Shown one piece after another: positions 26,255 through 37,843 of a stretch of DNA of 64,000 bases. A program made the position numbers and the translations under genes. Origin of the DNA: Osmia lignaria lignaria (taxonomy: Eukaryota; Arthropoda; Insecta; Hymenoptera; Megachilidae). The stretch's first letter is position 1; every line of letters begins with the position of its first letter. The stretch covers positions 15,996,001-16,060,000 of the forward strand of contig NW_027478158.1 of NCBI RefSeq assembly GCF_051020975.1. The letters are read 5' to 3'. A model generated the notes under the pieces. It did no database searches, was not told the DNA's origin, and worked only from the letters and a program-made list of their open reading frames with translations.

Positions 26255-26399
26255 TGCAGATTTATCTCAAGGGAAGGGGCCTGACGGACATATTTCGAGA
26301 TATTTCTTCTTCTTGTTGTTCTTCTTCTGCACAGCTAAGCTGGAAGTGGCATTTGCAGCTCGCAATAGTGCAGAGTTATCTCAAAGAAAGGGGCCACGG
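26255..26399 (+). repeat. Internal direct duplication within the monomer
   Basis: Unit 2-34 (26255-26287) and unit 116-146 (26369-26399) are copies 114 bp apart. They share TGCAGA, TTATCTCAA, AAGGGGCC and ACGG: 28 of 31 aligned bases match, with one 2-base gap. Similarity extends upstream, because CATTTTGCCATAGCTCGC (unit 287-306 region) resembles CATTTGCAGCTCGC (97-110). The present monomer therefore contains an older partial duplication. What the ancestral unit length was cannot be told from this window. Confidence 0.8.
26303..26334 (+). repeat. TTC/TTG pyrimidine tract ending in GCACAG (one per unit)
   Basis: Unit positions 50-81 are an imperfect TTC trinucleotide run with two G interruptions, followed by GCACAG. 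The tract lost one triplet in the units at 3075 and 4038, as expected for slippage in a microsatellite-like run. Its other property, a resemblance to a 3' splice site, is treated under findings. It lies in nearly every unit of the array. Confidence 0.85.
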
Positions 26400-27541
26400 T
26401 GTTTCTGTATCTCTATTATGTTGGTGCGGCTTCGGAACTTTTAAATATCTTGATATATCTCGAGAACTACGCATCTGATCAAAAAATATCATAGAACATA
26501 AAAAGTAGGAAACTTAATTCTCTACAAAAAAGGTCTCTTAACATTTTGCCATAGCTCGCTTCGTTTCCGAGATATTTGCAGATTTATCTCAAGGGAAGGG
26601 GCCTGACGGACATATTTCGAGATATTTCTTCTTCTTGTTGTTCTTCTTCTGCACAGCTAAGCTGGAAGTGGCATTTGCGGCTCGCACTAGTGCAGAGTTA
26701 TCTCAAAGAAAGGGGCCACGGTGTTTCTGTATCTCTATTATGTTGGTGCGGCTTCGGAACTTTTAAATATCTCGATATATCTCGAAAACTACGCTTCTGA
26801 TCAAAAAATATCATAGAACATAAATTGTAGGAAACATAATTCTCTACAAAAAAGGTCTCTTAACATTTTGCCATAGCTCGCTTCGTTTCCGAGATATTTG
26901 CAGATATATCTCACTGGAAGGGGCCTGACGGACATATTTCGAGATATTTCTTCTTCTTGTTGTACTTCTTCTGCACAGCTAAGCTGGAAGTGGCATTTGC
27001 GGCTCGCACTAGTGCAGCGTTATCTCAAAGAAAGGGGCCACGGTGTTTCTGTATCTCTATTATGTTGGTGCGGCTTCGGAACTTTTAAATATCTTGATAT
27101 ATCTCGAGAACTACGCATCTGATCAAAAAATATCATAGAACATAAAAAGTAGGAAACTTAATTCTCTACAAAAAAGGTCTCTTAACATTTTGCCATAGCT
27201 CGCTTCGTTTCCGAGATATTTGCAGATTTATCTCAAGGGAAGGGGCATGACGGACATATTTCGAGATATTTCTTCTTCTTGTTGTTCTTCTTCTGCACAG
27301 CTAAGCTGGAAGTGGCATTTGCGGCTCGCACTAGTGCAGCGTTATCTCAAAGAAAGGGGCCACGGTGTTTCTGTATCTCTATTATGTTGGTGCGGCTTCG
27401 GAACTTTTAAGTATCTTGATATATCTCGAGAACTACGCATCTGATCAAAAAATATCATAGAACATAAAAAGTAGGAAACTTAATTCTCTACAAAAAAGGT
27501 CTCTTAACATTTTGCCATAGCTCGCTTCGTTTCCGACATAT

Positions 27542-28185
27542 TTGCAGATTTATCTCAAGGGAAGGGGCATGACGGACATATTTCGAGATATTTCTTCTTC
27601 TTGTTGTTCTTCTTCTGCACAGCTAAACTGGAAGTGGCATTTCCAGCTCGCAATAGTGCAGAGTTATCTCAAAGAAAGGAGCCACGGTGTTTCTGTATCT
27701 CTATTCTGTTGGTGCGGCTTCGGAACTTTTAAATATCTTGATATATCTCGAGAACTACGCATCTGATCAAAAAATATCATAGAACATAAAAAGTAGGAAA
27801 CTTAATTCTCTACAAAAAAGGTCTCTTAACATTTTGCCATAGCTCGCTTCGTTTCCGACATATTTGCAGATTTATCTCAAGGGAAGGGGCATGACGGACA
27901 TATTTCGAGATATTTCTTCTTCTTGTTGTTCTTCTTCTGCACAGCTAAACTGGAAGTGGCATTTCCAGCTCGCAATAGTGCAGAGTTATCTCAAAGAAAG
28001 GAGCCACGGTGTTTCTGTATCTCTATTCTGTTGGTGCGGCTTCGGAACTTTTAAATATCTTGATATATCTCGAGAACTACGCATCTGATCAAAAAATATC
28101 ATAGAACATAAAAAGTAGGAAACTTAATTCTCTACAAAAAAGGTCTCTTAACATTTTGCCATAGCTCGCTTCGTTTCCGAGATAT
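27542..28185 (+). repeat. Two adjacent identical units
   Basis: The units at 27542 and 27864 match base for base when read from the shared GACATATTTGCAG start; the only change I found is GACATA against GAGATA at the far end. They share the F-class changes, AAAGGAGCC and ATTCTGTTGG. Neighbouring units of different classes differ at many sites, so this is a recent single-unit duplication or a local assembly duplication. Confidence 0.85.
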
Positions 28186-28829
28186 TTGCAGATTTATCTC
28201 AAGGGAAGGGGCATGACGGACATATTTCGAGATATTTCTTCTTCTTGTTGTTCTTCTTCTGCACAGCTAAGCTGGAAGTGGCATTTGCGGCTCGCACTAG
28301 TGCAGAGTTATCTCAAAGAAAGGGGCCACGGTGTTTCTGTATCTCTATTATGTTGGTGCGGCTTCGAAACTTTTAAATATCTCGATATATCTCGAAAACT
28401 ACGCTTCTGATCAAAAAATATCATAGAACATGAATTGTAGGAAACATAATTCTCTACAAAAAAGGTCTCTTAACATTTTGCCATAGCTCGCTTCGTTTCC
28501 GAGATATTTGCAGATATATCTCAAGGGAAGGGTCCTGACGGACATATTTCGAGATATTTCTTCTTCTTGTTGTTCTTCTTCTGCACAGCTAAGCTGGAAG
28601 TGGCATTTGCGGCTCGCACTAGTGCAGAGTTATCTCAAAGAAAGGGGCCACGGTGTTTCTGTATCTCTATTATGTTGGTGCGGCTTCGGAACTTTTAAAT
28701 ATCTCGATATGTCTCGAAAACTACGCTTCTGATCAAAAAATATCATAGAACATAAATTGTAGGAAACATAATTCTCTACAAAAAAGGTCTCTTAACATTT
28801 TGCCATAGCTCGCTTCGTTTCCGAGATAT

Positions 28830-29795
28830 TTGCAGATATATCTCAAGGGAAGGGGCCTGACGGACATATTTCGAGATATTTCTTCTTCTTGTTGTTCTTC
28901 TTCTGCACAGCTAAGCTGGAAGTGGCATTTGCAGCTCGCAATAGTGCAGAGTTATCTCAAAGAAAGGGGCCACGGTGTTTCTGTATCTCTATTATGTTGG
29001 TGCGGCTTCGGAACTTTTAAATATCTTGATATATCTCGAGAACTACGCATCTGATCAAAAAATATCATAGAACATAAAAAGTAGGAAACTTAATTCTCTA
29101 CAAAAAAGGTCTCTTAACATTTTGCCATAGCTCGCTTCGTTTCCGAGATATTTGCAGATATATCTCAAGGGAAGGGGCCTGACGGACATATTTCGAGATA
29201 TTTCTTCTTCTTGTTGTACTTCTTCTGCACCGCTAAGCTGGAAGTGGCATTTGCGGCTCGCACTAGTGCAGAGTTATCTCAAAGAAAGGGGCCACGGTGT
29301 TTCTGTATCTCTATTATGTTGGTGCGGCTTCGGAACTTTTAAATATCTTGATATATCTCGAGAACTACGCATCTGATCAAAAAATATCATAGAACATAAA
29401 AAGTAGGAAACTTAATTCTCTACAAAAAAGGTCTCTTAACATTTTGCCATAGCTCGCTTCGTTTCCGAGATATTTGCAGGTTTATCTCAAGGGAAGGGGC
29501 CTAACGGACATATTTCGAGATATTTCTTCTTCTTGTTGTTCTTCTTCTGCACAGCTAAACTGGAAGTGGCATTTCCAGCTCGCAATAGTGCAGAGTTATC
29601 TCAAAGAAAGGAGCCACGGTGTTTCTGTATCTCTATTCTGTTGGTGCGGCTTCGGAACTTTTAAATATCTTGATATATCTCGAGAACTACGCATCTGATC
29701 AAAAAATATCATAGAACATAATAAGTAGGAAACTTAATTCTCTACAAAAAAGGTCTCTTAACATTTTGCCATAGCTCGCTTCGTTTCCGAGATAT
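28830..29795 (+). repeat. Three linking units
   Basis: A Q/tail A unit (28830), an R unit with TTGTACTTC and CACCGCTAAG (29152), and an F unit with GCAGGTTT and CCTAACGG (29474). From here on the GCAGGTTT/CCTAACGG head becomes the most frequent F-class form. No other element is visible. Confidence 0.8.
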
Positions 29796-32371
29796 TTGCA
29801 GATTTATCTCAAGGGAAGGGGCCTGACGGACATATTTCGAGATATTTCTTCTTCTTGTTGTTCTTCTTCTGCACAGCTAAGCTGAAAGTGGCATTTACAG
29901 CTCGCAATAGTGCAAAGTTATCTCAAAGAAAGGGGCCACGGTGTTTCTGTATCTCTATTATGTTGGTGCGGCTTCGGAACTTTTAAATATCTCGATATAT
30001 CTCGAAAACTACGCATCTGATCAAAAAATATCATAGAACATAAATTGTAGGAAACTTAATTCTCTACAAAAAAGGTCTCTTAACATTTTGCCATAGCTCT
30101 CTTCGTTTCCGAGATATTTGCAGATTTATCTCAAGGGAAGGGGCCTGACGGACATATTTCGAGATATTTCTTCTTCTTGTTGTTCTTCTTCTGCACAGCT
30201 AAGCTGGAAGTGGCATTTGCAGCTCGCAGTAGTGCAGAGTTATCTCAAAGAAAGGGGCCACGGTGTTTCTGTCTCTCTATTATGTTGGTGCGGCTTCGGA
30301 ACTTTTAACTATCTTGATATATCTCGAGAACTACGCATCTGATCAAAAAATATCGTACAACATAAAAAGTAGGAAACTTAATTCTCTACAAAAAAGGTCT
30401 CTTAACATTTTGCCATAGCTCGCTTCGTTTCCGAGATATTTGCAGGTTTATCTCAAGGGAAGGGGCCTAACGGACATATTTCGAGATATTTCGTCTTCTT
30501 GTTGTTCTTCTTCTGCACAGCTAAACTGGAAGTGGCATTTCCAGCTCGCAATAGTGCAGAGTTATCTCAAAGAAAGGGGCCACGGTGTTTCTGTATCTCT
30601 ATTATGTTGGTGCGGCTTCGGAACTTTTAAATATCTCGATATATCTCGAAAACTACGCTTCTGATCAAAAAATATCATAGAACATAAATTGTAGGAAACT
30701 TAATTCTCTACAAAAAAGGTCTCTTAACATTTTGCCATAGCTCTCTTCGTTTCCGAGATATTTGCAGATTTATCTCAAGGGAAGGGGCCTGACGGACATA
30801 TTTCGAGATATTTCTTCTTCTTGTTGTTCTTCTTCTGCACAGCTAAGCTGGAAGTGGCATTTGCAGCTCGCAATAGTGCAGAGTTATCTCAAAGAAAGGG
30901 GCCACGGTGTTTCTGTATCTCTATTATGTTGGTGCGGCTTCGGAACTTTTAAATATCTTGATATATCTCGAGAACTACGCATCTGATCAAAAAATATCAT
31001 AGAACATAAAAAGTAGGAAACTTAATTCTCTACAAAAAAGGTCTCTTAACATTTTGCCATAGCTCGCTTCGTTTCCGAGATATTTGCAGATTTATCTCAA
31101 GGGAAGGGGCATGACGGACATATTTCGAGATATTTCTTCTTCTTGTTGTTCTTCTTCTGCACAGCTAAGCTGGAAGTGGCATTTGCGGCTCGCACTAGTG
31201 CAGAGTTATCTCAAAGAAAGGGGCCACGGTGTTTCTGTATCTCTATCATGTTGGTGCGGCTTCGGAACTTTTAAATATCTCGATATATCTCGAAAACTAC
31301 GCTTCTGATCAAAAAATATCATAGAACATAAATTGTAGGAAACATAATTCTCTACAAAAAAGGTCTCTTAACATTTTGCCATAGTTCGCTTCGTTTCCGA
31401 GATATTTGCAGATATATCTCAAGGGAAGGGGTCTGACGGACATATTTCGAGATATTTCTTCTTCTTGTTGTTCTTCTTCTGCACAGCTAAGCTGAAAGTG
31501 GCATTTACAGCTCGCAATAGTGCAAAGTTATCTCAAAGAAAGGGGCCACGGTGTTTCTGTATCTCTATTATGTTGGTGCGGCCTCGGAACTTTTAAATAT
31601 CTCGATATATCTCGAAAACTACGCATCTGATCAAAAAATATCATAGAACATAAATTGTAGGAAACATAATTCTCTACAAAAAAGGTCTCTTAACATTTTG
31701 CCATAGCTCTCTTCGTTTCCGAGATATTTGCAGATGTATCTCAAGGGAAGGGGCCTGACGGACATATTTCGAGATATTTCTTCTTCTTGTTGTTCTTCTT
31801 CTGCACAGCTAAGCTGGAAGTGGCATTTGCAGCTCGCAATAGTGCAGAGTTATCTCAAAGAAAGGGGCCACGGTGTTTCTGTATCTCTATTATGTTGGTG
31901 CGGCTTCGGAACTTTTAAATATCTTGATATATCTCGAGAACTACGCATCTGATCAAAAAATATCATACAACATAAAAAGTAGCAAACTTAATTCTCTACA
32001 AAAAAGGTCTCTTAACATTTTGCCATAGCTCGCTTCGTTTCCGAGATATTTGCAGGTTTATCTCAAGGGAAGGGGCCTAACGGACATATTTCGAGATATT
32101 TCGTCTTCTTGTTGTTCTTCTTCTGCACAGCTAAACTGGAAGTGGCATTACCAGCTCGCAATGGTGCAGAGTTATCTCAAAGAAAGGGGCCACGGTGTTT
32201 CTGTATCTCTATTATGTTGGTGCGGCTTCGGAACTTTTAAATATCTCGATATATCTCGAAAACTACGCTTCTGATCAAAAAATATCATAGAACATAAATT
32301 GTAGGAAACTTAATTCTCTACAAAAAAGGTCTCTTAACATTTTGCCATAGCTCTCTTCGTTTCCGAGATAT
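29796..32371 (+). repeat. Five-unit higher-order repeat, period 1610 bp
   Basis: Units 29796 (K), 30118 (Q) and 30440 (F with TTTCGTCTTC) recur at 31406, 31728 and 32050. The unit at 31084 (R, CTATCATGTTGG) closes the first copy. The head GCTCTCTTCG (g305t) precedes the Q unit in both copies. Similarity continues a little into the unit at 32372, whose start has the same GCTCTCTTCG but whose body is the F/GGAGCC type, so it looks recombinant. Confidence 0.82.
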
Positions 32372-35269
32372 TTGCAGATTTATCTCAAGGGAAGGGGCCT
32401 AACGGACATATTTCGAGATATTTCTTCTTCTTGTTGTTCTTCTTCTGCACAGCTAAACTGGAAGTGGCATTTCCAGCTCGCAATAGTGCAGAGTTATCTC
32501 AAAGAAAGGAGCCACGGTGTTTCTGTATCTCTATTCTGTTGGTGCGGCTTCGGAACTTTTAAATATCTTGATATATCTCGAGAACTACGCATCTGATCAA
32601 AAAATATCATAGAACATAATAAGTAGGAAACTTAATTGTCTACAAAAAAGGTCTCTTAACATTTTGCCATAGCTCGCTTCGTTTCCGAGATATTTGCAGA
32701 TTTATCTCAAGGGAAGGGGCCTGACGGACATATTTCGAGATATTTCTTCTTCTTGTGGTTCTTCTTCTGCACAGCTAAGCTGGAAGTGGCATTTGCGGCT
32801 CGCACTAGTGCAGCGTTATCTCAAAGAAAGGGGCCACGGTGTTTCTGTATCTCTATTATGTTGGTGCGGCTTCGGAACTTTTAAATATCTTGATATATCT
32901 CGAGAACTACGCATCTGATCAAAAAATATCATAGAACATATAAAGTAGGAAACTTAATTCTCTACAAAAAAGGTCTCTTAACATTTTGCCATAGCTCGCT
33001 TCGTTTCCGAGATATTTGCAGATTTATCTCAAGGGAAGGGGCATGACGGACATATTTCGAGATATTTCTTCTTCTTTCTGTTCTTCTTCTGCACAGCTAA
33101 GCTGGAAGTGGCATTTGCGGCTCGCACTAGTGCAGAGTTATCTCAAAGAAAGGGGCCACGGTGTTTCTGTATCTCTATTATGTTGGTGCGGCTTCGGAAC
33201 TTTTAAATATCTTGATATATCTCGAGAACTACGCATCTGATCAAAAAATATCATAGAACATAAAAAGTAGGAAACTTAATTCTCTACAAAAAAGGTCTCT
33301 TAACATTTTGCCATAGCTCGCTTCGTTTCCGAGATATTTGCAGGTTTATCTCAAGGGAAGGGGCCTAACGGACATATTTCGAGATATTTCTTCTTCTTGT
33401 TGTTCTTCTTCTGCACAGCTAAACTGGAAGTGGGATTTCCAGCTCGCAATAGTGCAGAGTTATCTCAAAGAAAGGAGCCACGGTGTTTCTGTATCTCTAT
33501 TCTGTTGGTGCGGCTTCGGAACTTTTAAATATCTTGATATATCTCGAGAACTACGCATCTGATCAAAAAATATCATAGAACATAATAAGTAGGAAACTTA
33601 ATTCTCTACAAAAAAGGTCTCTTAACATTTTGCCATAGCTCGCTTCGTTTCCGAGATATTTGCAGATTTATCTCAAGGGAAGGGGCCTGACGGACATATT
33701 TCGAGATATTTCTTCTTCTTGTGGTGCTTCTTCTGCACAGCTAAGCTGGAAGTGGCATTTGCGGCTCGCACTAGTGCAGCGTTATCTCAAAGAAAGGGGC
33801 CACGGTGTTTCTGTATCTCTATCATGTTGGTGCGGCTTCGGAACTTTTAAATATCTCGATATATCTCGAAAACTACGCTTCTGATCAAAAAATATCATAG
33901 AACATAAATTGTAGGAAACATAATTCTCTACAAAAAAGGTCTCTTAACATTTTGCCATAGCTCGCTTCGTTTCCGAGATATTTGCAGATATATCTCAAGG
34001 GAAGGGGCCTGACGGACATATTTCGAGATATTTCTTCTTCTTGTTGTTCTTCTTCTGCACAGCTAAGCTGAAAGTGGCATTTACAGCTCGCAATAGTGCA
34101 AAGTTATCTCAAAGAAAGGGGCCACGGTGTTTCTGTATCTCTATTATGTTGGTGCGGCCTCGGAACTTTTAAATATCTCGATATATCTCGAAAACTACGC
34201 ATCTGATCAAAAAATATCATAGAACATAAATTGTAGGAAACATAATTCTCTACAAAAAAGGTCTCTTAACATTTTGCCATAGCTCTCTTCGTTTCCGAGA
34301 TATTTGCAGATTTATCTCAAGGGAAGGGGCCTGACGGACATATTTCGAGATATTTCTTCTTCTTGTTGTTCTTTTTCTGCACAGCTAAGCTGGAAGTGGC
34401 ATTTGCAGCTCGCAATAGTGCAGAGTTATCTCAAAGAAAGGGGCCACGGTGTTTCTGTATCTCTATTATGTTGGTGCGGCTTCGGAACTTTTAAATATCT
34501 TGATATATCTCGAGAACTACGCATCTGATCAAAAAATATCATACAACATAAAAAGTAGGAAACTTAATTCTCTACAAAAAAGGTCTCTTAACATTTTGCC
34601 ATAGCTCGCTTCGTTTCCGAGATATTTGCAGGTTTATCTCAAGGGAAGGGGCCTAACGGACATATTTCGAGATATTTCGTCTTCTTGTTGTTCTTCTTCT
34701 GCACAGCTAAACTGGAAGTGGCATTTCCAGCTCGCAATAGTGCAGAGTTATCTCAAAGAAAGGGGCCACGGTGTTTCTGTATCTCTATTATGTTGGTGCG
34801 GCTTCGGAACTTTTAAATATCTCGATATATCTCGAAAACTACGCTTCTGATCAAAAAATATCATAGAACATAAATTGTAGGAAACTTAATTCTCTACAAA
34901 AAAGGTCTCTTAACATTTTGCCATAGCTCTCTTCGTTTCCGAGATATTTGCAGATTTATCTCAAGGGAAGGGGCCTGACGGACATATTTCGAGATATTTC
35001 TTCTTCTTGTTGTTCTTCTTCTGCACAGCTAAGCTGGAAGTGGCATTTGCAGCTCGCAATAGTGCAGAGTTATCTCAAAGAAAGGGGCCACGGTGTTTCT
35101 GTATCTCTATTATGTTGGTGCGGCTTCGGAACTTTTAAATATCTTGATATATCTCGAGAACTACGCGTCTGATCAAAAAATATCATAGAACATAAAAAGT
35201 AGGAAACATAATTCTCTACAAAAAAGGTCTCTTAACATTTTGCCATAGCTCGCTTCGTTTCCGAGATAT

Positions 35270-35590
35270 TTGCAGATTTATCTCAAGGCAAGGGGCCTGA
35301 CGGACATATTTCGAGATATTTCTTCTTCTTGTTGCTCTTCTTCTGCACAGCTAAGCTGGAAGTGCCATTGCGGCTCGCACTAGTGCAGAGTTATCTCAAA
35401 GAAAGGGGCCACGGTGTTTCTGTATCTCTATTATGTTGGTGCGGCTTCGGAACTGTTAAATATCTTGATATATCTCGAGAACTACGCATCTGATCAAAAA
35501 ATATCATACAACATAAAAAGTAGGAAACTTAATTCTCTACAAAAAAGGTCTCTTAACATTTTGCCATAGCTCGCTTCGTTTCCGAGATAT
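35270..35590 (+). repeat. Frame-broken unit with GTGCCATTGCGG (321 bp)
   Basis: One T of CATTTGC is lost and a G is changed to C, which breaks the 74-codon frame. The same lesion is in the units at 37523 and 59418. Related units at 43640, 52334 and 62958 share CAAGGCAAGG and TTGCTCTTC without the lesion, so they represent the parent form. The lesion was copied without visible penalty. Confidence 0.85.
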
Positions 35591-37200
35591 TTGCAGGTTT
35601 ATCTCAAGGGAAGGGGCCTAACGGACATATTTCGAGATATTTCTTCTTCTTGTTGTTCTTCTTCTGCACAGCTAAACTGGAAGTGGCATTTCCAGCTCGC
35701 AATAGTGCAGAGTTATCTCAAAGAAAGGAGCCACGGTGTTTCTGTATCTCTATTCTGTTGGTGCGGCTTCGGAACTTTTAAATATCTTGATATATCTCGA
35801 GAACTACGCATCTGATCAAAAAATATCATAGAACATAATAAGTAGGAAACTTAATTCTCTACAAAAAAGGTCTCTTAACATTTTGCCATAGCTCGCTTCG
35901 TTTCCGAGATATTTGCAGATTTATCTCAAGGGAAGGGGCCTGACGGACATATTTCGAGATATTTCTTCTTCTTGTGGTTCTTCTTCTGCACAGCTAAGCT
36001 GGAAGTGGCATTTGCGGCTCGCACTAGTGCAGCGTTATCTCAAAGAAAGGGGCCACGGTGTTTCTGTATCTCTATTATGTTGGTGCGGCTTCGGAACTTT
36101 TAAATATCTTGATATATCTCGAGAACTACGCATCTGATCAAAAAATATCATAGAACATATAAAGTAGGAAACTTAATTCTCTACAAAAAAGGTCTCTTAA
36201 CATTTTGCCATAGCTCGCTTCGTTTCCGAGATATTTGCAGATTTATCTCAAGGGAAGGGGCATGACGGACATATTTCGAGATATTTCTTCTTCTTGTTGT
36301 TCTTCTTCTGCACAGCTAAGCTGGAAGTGGCATTTGCGGCTCGCACTAGTGCAGAGTTATCTCAAAGAAAGGGGCCACGGTGTTTCTGTATCTCTATTAT
36401 GTTGGTGCGGCTTCGGAACTTTTAAATATCTTGATATATCTCGAGAACTACGCATCTGATCAAAAAATGTCATAGAACATAAAAAGTAGGAAACTTAATT
36501 CTCTACAAAAAAGGTCTCTTAACATTTTGCCATAGCTCGCTTCGTTTCCGAGATATTTGCAGGTTTATCTCAAGGGAAGGGGCCTAACGGACATATTTCG
36601 AGATATTTCTTCTTCTTGTTGTTCTTCTTCTGCACAGCTAAACTGGAAGTGGGATTTCCAGCTCGCAATAGTGCAGAGTTATCTCAAAGAAAGGAGCCAC
36701 GGTGTTTCTGTATCTCTATTCTGTTGGTGCGGCTTCGGAACTTTTAAATATCATGATATATCTCGAGAACTACGCATCTGATCAAAAAATATCATAGAAC
36801 ATAATAAGTAGGAAACTTAATTCTCTACAAAAAAGGTCTCTTAACATTTTGCCATAGCTCGCTTCGTTTCCGAGATATTTGCAGATTTATCTCAAGGGAA
36901 GGGGCCTGACGGACATATTTCGAGATATTTCTTCTTCTTGTGGTTCTTCTTCTGCACAGCTAAGCTGGAAGTGGCATTTGCGGCTCGCACTAGTGCAGCG
37001 TTATCTCAAAGAAAGGGGCCACGGTGTTTCTGTATCTCTATCATGTTGGTGCGGCTTCGGAACTTTTAAATATCTCGATATATCTCGAAAACTACGCTTC
37101 TGATCAAAAAATATCATAGAACATAAATTGTAGGAAACATAATTCTCTACAAAAAAGGTCTCTTAACGTTTTGCCATAGCTCGCTTCGTTTCCGAGATAT

Positions 37201-37522
37201 TTGCAGATATATCTCAAGGGAAGGGGCCTGACGGACATATTTCGAGATATTTCTTCTTCTTGTTGTTCTTCTTCTGCACAGCTAAGCTGAAAGTGGCATT
37301 TACAGCTCGCAATAGTGCAAAGTTATCTCAAAGAAAGGGGCCACGGTGTTTCTGTATCTCTATTATGTTGGTGCGGCTTCGGAACTTTTAAATATCTCGA
37401 TATATCTCGAAAACTACGCATCTGATCAAAAAATATCATACAACATAAAAAGTAGGAAACTTAATTCTCTACAAAAAAGGTCTCTTAACATTTTGCCATA
37501 GCTCGCTTCGTTTCCGAGATAT
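37201..37522 (+). repeat. Fusion unit: K-class head, CATACAACAT tail
   Basis: The head is K class (g90a, g102a, g120a) like the unit at 33982. The tail reads CATACAACATAAAAAG like the unit at 34304. The switch lies between the tail-B base at 37411 and the C at 37441. This accounts for one of the three units missing from the second copy of this block. Confidence 0.72.
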
Positions 37523-37843
37523 TTGCAGGTTTATCTCAAGGCAAGGGGCCTGACGGACATATTTCGAGATATTTCTTCTTCTTGTTGCTCTTCTTCTGCA
37601 CAGCTAAGCTGGAAGTGCCATTGCGGCTCGCACTAGTGCAGAGTTATCTCAAAGAAAGGGGCCACGGTGTTTCTGTATCTCTATTATGTTGGTGCGGCTT
37701 CGGAACTTTTAAATATCTTGATATATCTCGAGAACTACGCATCTGATCAAAAAATATCATACAACATAAAAAGTAGGAAACTTAATTCTCTACAAAAAAG
37801 GTCTCTTAACATTTTGCCATAGCTCGCTTCGTTTCCGAGATAT
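37523..37843 (+). repeat. Fusion unit: GCAGGTTT head, CAAGGCAAGG body
   Basis: G at 37529 is the GCAGGTTT marker of the 34626-type unit, while C at 37542 and the GTGCCATTGCGG lesion are from the 35270-type unit. The exchange falls in the 12 bases between. It removes two units relative to 34626-35590. Confidence 0.75.

Larger units (their letters stand above)
26254..26575 (+). repeat. Reference 322-bp monomer (Q class, tail A)
   Basis: This unit is close to the consensus and gives the unit map used elsewhere. Positions 1-34 hold TTGCAG, TTATCTC (9-15), AAGGGG and ACGG. CGAGATAT lies at 43-50 and a TTC-rich pyrimidine tract at 50-75, ending in GCACAG (76-81). Position 116-146 repeats the 2-34 segment. 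TATCTC recurs at 124, 155 and 203. GATATATC (199-206) and TCTCGAGA (205-212) are palindromes, as is TGATCA (223-228). The A-rich part, 228-276, carries runs of five to six A. GAGATAT at 316-322 closes the unit; here the end reads GACATAT, a variant shared with several neighbours. I see no promoter, RNA gene or transposon end. Confidence 0.95.
26254..28829 (+). repeat. Four-unit duplication and local unit copies
   Basis: Units at 25288, 25610 and 25932 recur at 26576, 26898 and 27220 (offset 1288 bp, four units). Then come two copies of an F-class unit with CATGACGG (27542, 27864), an R unit with GCTTCGAAAC (28186), and a unit with GGGTCCTGACGG (28508). The block joins the nine-unit region to the right-hand repeats. 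Confidence 0.8.
32372..37843 (+). repeat. Ten-unit block and its seven-unit derivative
   Basis: The first copy is 32372-35590 (3219 bp) and the second is 35591-37843 (2253 bp). Shared private markers include ACATATAAAGTAGG after the TTGTGGTTC unit, GAAGTGGGATTTCC at the 33338 and 36557 units, and the 1-bp-short GTGCCATTGCGG unit (35270, 37523). The second copy is three units shorter. The units at 37201 and 37523 are fusions that mark a one-unit and a two-unit loss. Confidence 0.88.

Noticed and set aside
26452..26465. TATA-like promoter at TTTTAAATATCTTGATATATC
   Set aside because: Only an AT-rich stretch with palindromes; no start site, partner element or gene follows it.
26561..26575. CENP-B box resemblance at CTTCGTTTCCGA
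   Set aside because: Only the first half (TTCGTT) fits. The required A and CGGG in the second half are missing.
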